Below, in pieces: positions 58,192 to 64,000 of a DNA stretch of 64,000 bases (its first letter is position 1; the number at the start of each line of letters is the position of its first letter). Under the pieces are notes generated by a model. That model saw only the letters and a list, made by a program, of their open reading frames with translations, was not told the DNA's origin and did no database searches. This stretch comes from Demequina sp. NBRC 110051 (GTDB taxonomy: Bacteria; Actinomycetota; Actinomycetes; Actinomycetales; Demequinaceae), in the NCBI RefSeq assembly GCF_002090055.1, contig NZ_BBRH01000016.1, forward strand, positions 1 through 64,000. Reading direction: 5' to 3'. Both the position numbers and the translations under genes were made by a program.

Positions 58192-58937
58192 CGCTCCACC
58201 CCCGCCAAAGCATCCAGCCCGGCCAACACGGACTCGGGTGTGGGATCCGTGATGTGTCCCTCGACCCGCCCGTTGGCGAACAGCAGTACCTTGCCCGCAT
58301 AGGACGCCGCGGCGGGGTCGTGGGTGACCATCACGACCGACTGCCCCAACTCGCGGCACGAGGTGCGCAGGTGCGACAGGATCTGCGCGCTCGCGTGGGT
58401 ATCCAGGTTGCCGGTGGGCTCGTCGGCGAGCACCACGCGCGGCCGGGTGATCAGCGCGCGGGCGATGGCGACCCGCTGCTGCTGACCACCCGACATCTCA
58501 TAGGGCTTGCGAACGAGTTCCCGTTCGATGCCCAACATCTCCACGAGTGTCGCGAGCCACTCCTCGTCCTGCGGCAGCCGGTTGAGCCGCAGCGGCAGGA
58601 CGATGTTGTCGCGCCCGCTCATGGTCTGGATGAGGTTGAAGCCCTGGAAGACGAAGCCGACCACGCGGCCGCGCACCTGGGCGAGCCGCTTGTCCGACAG
58701 CCCCGTGAGTTCGTCGTCACCCACGTACACCTGGCCGGAGTCCGGCCGGTCGAGCCCGGCGAGCAGGTGCACCAGCGTGGTTTTGCCAGACCCGCTCGGC
58801 CCCATCACTGCGGTGAGTACGCCGCCCGGGATGTCCAGGTCGACGTGGTCGACGGCCGTCACCCCCGTAGGGCCGGAGCCATACGTCTTCGTGAGCCCGC
58901 GTGCCGTCAGTGCGACGGGCGTCGTTGCTTCCCCCAT
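58188..58937 (-). CDS. ABC transporter ATPase, MacB/LolD type (249 aa)
   Basis: Drives the three FtsX permeases. Walker A VMGPSGSGKTTLVHLLAGLD, Q loop FVFQGFNL, signature MSGGQQQRVAIARAL, Walker B VVLADEPTGNLD and VMVTHDPAAA. The ATG at 58937 was chosen over GTG 58946 because TAGCGT (58945-58950, minus strand) ends 7 nt before it, a leaderless arrangement seen widely in this window. First gene of a five-gene operon (four ATGA/GTGA or close junctions). Confidence 0.93.
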   Translation of the reverse strand: MGEATTPVALTARGLTKTYGSGPTGVTAVDHVDLDIPGGVLTAVMGPSGSGKTTLVHLLAGLDRPDSGQVYVGDDELTGLSDKRLAQVRGRVVGFVFQGFNLIQTMSGRDNIVLPLRLNRLPQDEEWLATLVEMLGIERELVRKPYEMSGGQQQRVAIARALITRPRVVLADEPTGNLDTHASAQILSHLRTSCRELGQSVVMVTHDPAAASYAGKVLLFANGRVEGHITDPTPESVLAGLDALAGVER

Positions 58938-58993
58938 GGCCGTCACGCTACGCGGACCCGCGCCCGCCGCGCGTCAGCCCACGGCATGGAATC

Positions 58994-59015
58994 GCGTCAT
59001 ACCCAGGTATGACGC
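58994..59015. promoter_or_regulatory. 22-bp palindrome upstream of the ABC operon
   Basis: GCGTCATACC (58994-59003) and GGTATGACGC (59006-59015) are perfect inverted arms with CA between. It touches the stop codon of the response regulator gene and is centred about 67 bp before the predicted ABC transcription start, an activator position. It is probably the binding site of the regulator at 59015-59683, but could also be its terminator. Confidence 0.65.
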
Positions 59016-59683
59016 TACGAGCCCGCGCGCACGACGCCGGCCTCGTAGGCCATCACCACGGCCTGCACCCTGTCGCGCGCGCCCAGCTTCGCGAGCACCC
59101 GGCCCACATGCGTCTTCACGGTGGGCTCGGCGAGGAACAGCTCCGCGCAGATCTCCGCGTTCGACCGTCCGCGTGCCATCAGCACCAGCACCTCCCGCTC
59201 GCGTTCGGTGAGGCTGTCGACGGCCGATGCGTCACTCGCCTGAGCGGGGCCCGGCACCTGGGCGGCGACGGTCGCGAGCAGCCGCTTGGTCGACGACGGT
59301 GCGATCACGGCGTCGCCGGCGTGGACCGTGCGGATGGCCGCGAGGAGGTCCTCGGGCGGCGCGTCCTTGAGCAGGAACCCACTCGCGCCGGCCTTGATGG
59401 CGGCCACGACGTACTCGTCGAGGTCGAAGGTGGTGAGCATCACGACCCGGGTGCCCACGGCATCGGCCACCCGTGAGCAGGCCTCGATGCCGTCCATGCC
59501 GGGCATCCGCACGTCCGTGAGGACCACGTCGGCCGGGGGGTCGAGGGTGTCAAGCGTCTCGACTGCCGCGGCGCCGTCACCTGCCTCGGCCACCACCTCC
59601 ATGTCGTCCTGAGAGTCGACCACCATGCGGAAGCCCGCACGGATGAGCTGCTGGTCGTCGACCAGGGCGACGCGGATGGTCAC
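59015..59683 (-). CDS. Response regulator, NarL/LuxR type (222 aa)
   Basis: Receiver with ALVDDQQLIRAGFRMVV, phospho-acceptor D57 in VVLTDVRMPGMDG, and the Lys in FLLKDAPPEDLLAAI. LuxR-type HTH: LTEREREVLVLMARGRSNAE and LAEPTVKTHVGRVLAKLGAR. The ATG overlaps the stop of the phosphoribosyltransferase gene. An exact 14-mer (59455) sits in the receiver as VADAVGT. Probably activates the ABC operon next to it. Confidence 0.92.
   Translation of the reverse strand: MTIRVALVDDQQLIRAGFRMVVDSQDDMEVVAEAGDGAAAVETLDTLDPPADVVLTDVRMPGMDGIEACSRVADAVGTRVVMLTTFDLDEYVVAAIKAGASGFLLKDAPPEDLLAAIRTVHAGDAVIAPSSTKRLLATVAAQVPGPAQASDASAVDSLTEREREVLVLMARGRSNAEICAELFLAEPTVKTHVGRVLAKLGARDRVQAVVMAYEAGVVRAGS
59455..59468 (-). 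repeat. Dispersed 14-mer, exact copy 14
   Basis: CCACGGCATCGGCC inside the receiver domain of the response regulator, read as ADAVG on the minus strand with GAT for Asp. Confidence 0.75.
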
Positions 59684-60192
59684 GCCAGCGCGCCCTCTTC
59701 CGGGTGCGGCTTACCAGGGGTGACGGGCGGCAGCGCCGACCAGGGGAACGTGATCCACAGGTCGGTGTGCTTCCACACGTAGTCGGGCTCGATGACCGAT
59801 CGCGGCTTGGAGTACAGCACCACGGTACGCACCTCGGCGGCGTGGGCCTCCATCAGCTTTTTCACCAGCGCGAGGGTGTGGCCGGTGTCCGCGACGTCGT
59901 CCGCGACCAGCACCTTGAGGCCGGCCATGGCGTCGGTGTCGAGCAGGGGAGGCAGCACCACGGGCTCGGGCAGGCGCTCGTCGATGCCCGTGTAGAACTC
60001 GACGTTCAGCGTGCCGACGCCCTTAGTGCCCAGCGCGTACGAGATCGCGCCACCTACGGGCAGCCCGCCGCGCGCGACCGCGACCACCACATCGGGCTCG
60101 TAGCCGTCGTCCACGACCATCTGCGCGAGCTCGCGCGACGCGTCGCCGTATCCCTGCCAGGTGAGCACTTCGCGCTCAGGAGTCTCCGTCAT
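59680..60192 (-). CDS. Purine-type phosphoribosyltransferase (170 aa)
   Basis: Xanthine/guanine-type PRTase. LTWQGYGDASRELAQMV, VVVAVARGGLPVGGAISYAL and the PRPP loop VLVADDVADTGHTLALVKKL are typical of the XGPRT/Gpt-like group. It lies between kinase and regulator genes with ATGA overlaps on both sides, so the three are made in fixed proportion. This is an unusual place. A catalytic purine salvage role or a sensing role (PRPP or base) is possible. Confidence 0.87.
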   Translation of the reverse strand: MTETPEREVLTWQGYGDASRELAQMVVDDGYEPDVVVAVARGGLPVGGAISYALGTKGVGTLNVEFYTGIDERLPEPVVLPPLLDTDAMAGLKVLVADDVADTGHTLALVKKLMEAHAAEVRTVVLYSKPRSVIEPDYVWKHTDLWITFPWSALPPVTPGKPHPEEGALA

Positions 60193-60977
60193 GGCGCAAG
60201 TATGGCCGATGCGGGGGTCGTCGTGAGCGGCAGCCTCGCCTTCACGACGAACCCGCCGCCCGCGCGGGGCCCGGCGGCGAGCGTCCCGCCGAAAACCGTG
60301 GCGCGCTCGCGCATCCCGGTGAGGCCCTGGCCGTCGCCATCGTCCCGCGCGCCGGCGCCGCGGCCGTCGTCCGAAACGGTGAGCGCCACGGCATCGGCCT
60401 CCCAGGTGAGTTGGACGAAGGCCTTCGCTGCGGGCCCCGCGTGCTTCAGCACATTGGTGAGGCCCTCCTGAGTGATCCGGTAGAGCGCGAGCCCTGCGCC
60501 GATCGGCAGGGTCCGCGGCGCGCCGGTGGTGACATACGAGCAGTCCAGTCCGCCATCGCGGGTCGAGGCGACGAGAGCGGGGATGTCCCCGATGCTCGGC
60601 TGCGGCCCCAGCGCGGCGTCCTCGTCGCCGATGCGCAGTAGCCCCAGCAGCGCGCGCATCTCCGTGAGCGCGGCGCGCGAGACGTCGGCGATGGTCTCGA
60701 GGGTGTGGGCAGCCTGGGTCGGATCGGCCTTCGCGGCGAAGCGGCCGCCGTCGGCCTGGGCCACGACGACGGACAGGGTGTGGGCGACGACGTCGTGCAT
60801 CTCACGGGCGATGCGGGCGCGCTCGTCGGCCGCGGCAAGGGCCCGTTCGGCCTCGGTGTCGCGCGTCAGTTGGCGCTCGAGGCGGTAGGCGTGGCGGCGG
60901 GTGGCCTGCAGGCGGACGGCGAGTAGGGCGACGCCGAGCAGCGCTGCCGCGAGGAGCGCGCTCAGAATCCACACCAT
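60189..60977 (-). CDS. Sensor histidine kinase, NarL/DesK type, single helix (262 aa)
   Basis: One N-terminal membrane helix (VWILSALLAAALLGVALLAV), a coiled stretch, then RARIAREMHDVVAHTLSVVV with H61 and EMRALLGLLR. The ATPase domain has ITQEGLTNVLKHAG (N box), VSDDGRGAG and GLTGMRERATVFGGTL. No extracellular sensor domain exists, so it may sense the membrane or its transporter, as in DesK/LiaS-like systems. The start at 60977 gives the helix at the right place. An exact 14-mer is at 60386. Confidence 0.9.
   Translation of the reverse strand: MVWILSALLAAALLGVALLAVRLQATRRHAYRLERQLTRDTEAERALAAADERARIAREMHDVVAHTLSVVVAQADGGRFAAKADPTQAAHTLETIADVSRAALTEMRALLGLLRIGDEDAALGPQPSIGDIPALVASTRDGGLDCSYVTTGAPRTLPIGAGLALYRITQEGLTNVLKHAGPAAKAFVQLTWEADAVALTVSDDGRGAGARDDGDGQGLTGMRERATVFGGTLAAGPRAGGGFVVKARLPLTTTPASAILAP
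60386..60399 (-). repeat. Dispersed 14-mer, exact copy 15
   Basis: CCACGGCATCGGCC in the ATPase domain of the sensor kinase, read as ADAVA on the minus strand. A second partial copy (GGCCGATGCGGGGG) is at 60204 at the gene end. Confidence 0.75.
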
Positions 60978-61041
60978 GGGGGAACAGTAATGGCCGTGCC
61001 GCGCGTTAGGACAGGAGAACACCAGTAGACGAGGCGCACGC

Positions 61042-61749
61042 ATGTTTCACCCGCAGGAACCCCAGTGGCTCCCCCGCGACCTCGGCTCCGCGCTCGCGGA
61101 CGATGGACGTCTCGCCGCTCCCGCCGCGACCGTGCTGGATTGTGGCCCCGCCGGCGAGCCCGGCTTCACGCACGCGCTCTACGTCGACCCCGCCACGGTG
61201 CCCGCGGGCTACTGCCGCGCCCTCGAGGCCGAGCCCCGCATCGAGCAGGCCGTGTGGCCCGGCGGCGACCGGGTCTACGTCCGCGCCGCGATGATGCTGG
61301 GCGAAGAGGTCTTCGCCACCGCGCACGCCGTCGCGGAGGCGCTTAAGAATCCGGACGAACGTGACGAGAGGTCAGATATGGGCAACGCTCGCGACGACGG
61401 CTTTGACGCGCTCGCACGGGTCGCCAAGGACCTCGACGGCGAGCCGTCCTTCGCTCCCGACGTGACGCCGGCCGATGCGCCTCTGCCCGGCCGCGGCTCC
61501 GGCACCTGGCCGCCCGCGTTCGTCGACGACGCGGGCATCCTCGACTGCGGCACCTCGCGCGCGGACGGCTATACCCATGTGCTGTGGATGGACCCGTCGG
61601 TGGTGCCCGAAGCAATCGCCGATCAGGTCGCGGCGCTCGACGATGTCGTCAAGGTGGGCTGGGAGAGCGCCGAGCTGCTCCACGTGGACGCGCCCGGCGT
61701 GAGCCACGACGACCTGCTCGAGCAGGCCCGCAGGCTCGCCCGCGCCTGA
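61042..61749 (+). CDS. Unrecognised protein with internal duplication (235 aa)
   Basis: Two halves repeat the pattern LDCG-x-x-x-x-GxTH-x-L-(Y/W)-x-DP-x-x-VP: FTHALYVDPATVPAGY near residues 41-56 and YTHVLWMDPSVVPEAIAD near 176-193. ELLHVDAPGVSHDDLLEQAR closes the second half. The next gene (61954-62244) shows the same closing pattern. No family recognised. It is soluble, acidic and divergent from the sensor kinase gene across 64 bp. Confidence 0.65.
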   Translation: MFHPQEPQWLPRDLGSALADDGRLAAPAATVLDCGPAGEPGFTHALYVDPATVPAGYCRALEAEPRIEQAVWPGGDRVYVRAAMMLGEEVFATAHAVAEALKNPDERDERSDMGNARDDGFDALARVAKDLDGEPSFAPDVTPADAPLPGRGSGTWPPAFVDDAGILDCGTSRADGYTHVLWMDPSVVPEAIADQVAALDDVVKVGWESAELLHVDAPGVSHDDLLEQARRLARA

Positions 61750-61827
61750 GTCTCTCCGGCGCACACCCAACCCACCTCGCCCGCACCCCGGCCCCAGCGT
61801 GCCCTGCCCACCGCGCCCCGCCCTGTC

Positions 61828-61908
61828 ACGAAGTGACGGTGATGGCGACACGGTGCGGCGTGTTGCAGGCGAATCCGCGGCGTGTCCGCAAGATCACCGT
61901 CACTTCGT
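61828..61908. repeat. 80-bp inverted-repeat element, copy 1
   Basis: ACGAAGTGACGGTGAT (61828-61843) and ATCACCGTCACTTCGT (61893-61908) are perfect 16-bp inverted arms. The interior has GCGGCGTGT twice (61855, 61877), 22 bp apart. The same arrangement is found at 62345-62421. Confidence 0.85.
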
Positions 61909-61953
61909 CGCGGGGGAGATGCCTTTGGTGCTGGCCTCGCTACGGTGGAGGAT

Positions 61954-62244
61954 ATGAGCACGCGAGTAGAGCGCACCGTGACCATCGGCGAGAACGACCT
62001 CACCTTCACGGTGATGGAGCCCCAGGGCGACGGCTGGACCGCGACCGTATGGCTCGACGAGGACCTGGCGCGCGTGGCAGGGGCTGATGCCTACGACGGT
62101 TTTGTCGACCGTTTCTCCGCGACTCCCGGGATCGCGTTCACGGAGGTGGAGGACCGCGACTTCGTCCACGTGCGCTCCGAGGGGCTGACACCCGAGCAGC
62201 TCCTCGAGGCGGTACTCGTCGCAGCCCACGTCGCCGACGCCTGA
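61954..62244 (+). CDS. Unrecognised small protein related to the preceding gene (96 aa)
   Basis: The start at 61954 has TACGGT 7 nt upstream and a [40 protein letters not shown] and [20 protein letters not shown] match in order the repeat unit of the 235-aa protein at 61042, so both are probably made of one domain copied several times. Lies between two copies of the 80-bp inverted-repeat element. Function unknown. Confidence 0.65.
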   Translation: MSTRVERTVTIGENDLTFTVMEPQGDGWTATVWLDEDLARVAGADAYDGFVDRFSATPGIAFTEVEDRDFVHVRSEGLTPEQLLEAVLVAAHVADA

Positions 62245-62575
62245 CTCCCTCCACCGGGAAGCCGGACGGGACCGCCTCGGGCGACGCGCGCAGCGGCCGC
62301 CCCACCTGACCGCCGCACGGCCCAGTCTCGCCGCCACCCCGTCCCGAAGTGACGGTGATCCGGTGTGGGTGCAGCGTGTCGCGGCCGATGCATCGGCGTG
62401 TCGGCCAGAACACCGTCACTTGTTGACGTGGAGCGACCTGTGGACGGTGACGCGGGCCGCGGGTACGGAAGGCTTCGCGTTCGGGCGAGACCCGGCGGCT
62501 CCGCACACGGACCGGCGCGTGTACCTCCCGCCGGTACTCTTGACCCGTATCCGACCGCGGCCATTAAGGGACGAC
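62245..62575. other. 331-bp gene-free gap before purL
   Basis: It holds the second 80-bp inverted-repeat element (62345-62421) and, near the 3' end, TACTCT (62533-62538) and AAGGGA as likely -10 and ribosome site of purL. I see no gene or RNA otherwise. Confidence 0.6.
62345..62421. repeat. 80-bp inverted-repeat element, copy 2
   Basis: The left arm CGAAGTGACGGTGAT (62345-62359) equals copy 1. The right arm is shorter, CACCGTCACTT (62411-62421). The interior aligns with copy 1 in the same orientation (about a dozen changes in 43 nt). It includes GCGTGT twice, 22 bp apart, and a 14-mer core GGCCGATGC at 62383. Confidence 0.85.
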
Positions 62576-64000
62576 ATGACCGACGCACGCGACCAGCACC
62601 TCGACACCGTTGAGAACGCTTCCTCCACTCCCGAACAGGAGATGCCGTTCGCGGAGCTGGGCCTCAAGCCCGACGAGTACGCGCAGATCGTCGACCTGCT
62701 GGGCCGGCGTCCTACCGCCGCGGAGCTCGCCATGTACTCCGTGATGTGGTCCGAGCACTGCTCGTACAAGTCGTCCAAGGTTCACCTCAAGCAGTTCGGC
62801 GAGAAGACCACGCCTCAGATGAAGGAACGCCTCATGGTCGGCATGGGCGAGAACGCTGGCGTGGTCGACATCGGCGACGGCTGGGCGGTCACCTTTAAGG
62901 TCGAGTCCCACAACCACCCCTCGTACGTCGAGCCCTATCAGGGCGCCGCGACCGGCGTGGGCGGCATTGTCCGCGACATCCTCGCCATGGGCGCGCGCCC
63001 CGTCGCCGCGATGGATGAGCTGCGCTTTGGCGACATCGACCACCCCGACACCGCGCGCGTTGTTCACGGCGTGGTGGGCGGCGTGGGTGGCTACGGCAAC
63101 TCGCTGGGCCTTCCCAACATCGGTGGCGGCTCGTTGTTCGACAAGAGCTTCCAGGGCAACCCCCTCGTCAACGCCCTGTGCGTGGGCGTGATGAAGCACG
63201 AGGACATTCACTTGGCCTCGGCCGAGGGAGTGGGCAACAAGGTCGTCCTCTTCGGTGCCCGCACCGGCGGCGACGGCATCGGCGGGGCCTCGATCCTCGC
63301 CTCCGAGACCTTCGAGGACGGCGTGCCCGCCAAGCGCCCCTCCGTCCAGGTGGGCGACCCCTTCATGGAGAAGGTGCTCATCGAGTGCTGCCTGGAGCTG
63401 TTCCGTGCGGACGTGGTCCAGGGCATCCAGGACCTTGGCGCCGCAGGCATCTCCTGCGCCACGAGCGAGCTCGCATCGAACGGCTCGGGCGGCATGCACG
63501 TGTGGCTCGACGACGTCCTGCTGCGCGACCCCACCCTGAACGCCGGCGAGATCCTCATGTCGGAGTCGCAGGAGCGCATGATGGCGGTCGTCACGCCGGA
63601 CAAGCTCGACCAGTTCATGGCCATCACCGCGAAGTGGGACGTCGAGTCCTCCGTGGTGGGCGAGGTCAACGACTCGGGCCGCCTCACCATCGACCACCAC
63701 GGCCAGCGCATCGTCGACGTCGACCCGCGCACCGTCGCCCACGAGGGCCCTACCTACCACCGCCCCTACGCGCGCCCCGCGTGGATGGACGGCCTGCAGG
63801 CCGATGCCTACTCCGCGGACCTGCCGGCCACCGGTGACGACCTCCGCCAGGCCGTCGTCGACCTCATGGCGTCGCCGAACCTTTCTGACCGGTCCTGGAT
63901 CACCAACCAGTACGACCGCTACGTGCAGGGCAACACCGCCGCCGCCCGCCCCGACACCGTCGGCGTGGTGCGTGTGGATGAAGAAACCGGCCGCGGCGTC
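62576..64000 (+). CDS. purL: Phosphoribosylformylglycinamidine synthase subunit PurL, 5' part (475 codons, cut by window edge)
   Basis: Large synthetase subunit of FGAM synthase, partner of PurS and PurQ encoded near 22 kb. Conserved blocks: [76 protein letters not shown] and [20 protein letters not shown] with ESQERMM. The ATG follows TTAAGGGACGAC. The frame stays open to the window end. Confidence 0.96.
   Translation, partial: MTDARDQHLDTVENASSTPEQEMPFAELGLKPDEYAQIVDLLGRRPTAAELAMYSVMWSEHCSYKSSKVHLKQFGEKTTPQMKERLMVGMGENAGVVDIGDGWAVTFKVESHNHPSYVEPYQGAATGVGGIVRDILAMGARPVAAMDELRFGDIDHPDTARVVHGVVGGVGGYGNSLGLPNIGGGSLFDKSFQGNPLVNALCVGVMKHEDIHLASAEGVGNKVVLFGARTGGDGIGGASILASETFEDGVPAKRPSVQVGDPFMEKVLIECCLELFRADVVQGIQDLGAAGISCATSELASNGSGGMHVWLDDVLLRDPTLNAGEILMSESQERMMAVVTPDKLDQFMAITAKWDVESSVVGEVNDSGRLTIDHHGQRIVDVDPRTVAHEGPTYHRPYARPAWMDGLQADAYSADLPATGDDLRQAVVDLMASPNLSDRSWITNQYDRYVQGNTAAARPDTVGVVRVDEETGRGV

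Overview
This window is a 64 kb piece of the chromosome of a high-GC Gram-positive bacterium. The GC-rich codons, many ATGA/GTGA gene overlaps, LPXTG anchoring, 13E12-type HNH nuclease, purS/purQ/purL organisation and DtxR/MerR regulators all point to Actinobacteria, probably the order Micrococcales. Genus and species cannot be fixed from the sequence alone.

Layout. 1-840: fragment of an IS481-type insertion sequence. 938-1048: tRNA-Arg(ACG) and its terminator. 1.1-6.8 kb: small membrane proteins, a three-gene two-component operon, a septum-formation-type protein and xthA. 6.8-12.0 kb: SDR, pyrE, lemA-like gene, purT, a SPOUT RNA methyltransferase and a YwqK-type protein. 12.0-15.3 kb: a Mn/Zn ABC transporter with its DtxR-family regulator and a palindrome over a leaderless promoter. 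15.4-22.7 kb: fbaA, purA, purD-purC, a TRIC channel, a lipoprotein and purS-purQ. 22.7-34.8 kb: assorted enzymes (ABM, ASCH, two RibD-C/DHFR-like proteins, FAD and LLM oxidoreductases), dgt, a GNAT-kinase fusion, a TIM barrel/APH fusion of 772 aa and a racemase. 34.9-41.1 kb: CueR-like regulator, pntAB, copZ-copA. 41.1-45.6 kb: PrsW-type protease, HNH endonuclease, unknowns. 45.6-51.3 kb: metZ and a rhodanese gene separated by an LPQTG-anchored lamin-tail protein and a lipoprotein. 51.3-61.0 kb: sensor kinase, phosphoribosyltransferase and response regulator, followed by an ABC ATPase with three large FtsX-type permeases and an orphan extracytoplasmic relative. 61.0-64.0 kb: two related unknown proteins, two copies of an 80-bp inverted-repeat element, and purL running off the end.

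Most of de novo purine synthesis is here on the + strand (purT, purA, purD, purC, purS, purQ, purL), along with pyrE. The Mn transporter is probably controlled by the DtxR-family protein at its 3' end. The CueR-like protein probably controls copZ-copA 3.6 kb away, because both promoters carry the same half-site arrangement.

The most striking signal is not a gene. The 14-mer GGCCGATGCCGTGG (reverse complement CCACGGCATCGGCC) occurs 15 times exactly and at least 9 more times with one mismatch. It appears in both orientations, in intergenic gaps and in the least constrained parts of proteins (N-terminal leaders, linkers, gene ends). It uses codons otherwise uncommon here (GAT, GCA). Base composition predicts far fewer than one copy. 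It behaves like a selected, dispersed DNA signal of unknown role, similar in distribution to DNA uptake sequences or HIP1. Many genes also seem to be transcribed without a leader: a TANNNT -10 hexamer ends 6-7 nt before the start codon.
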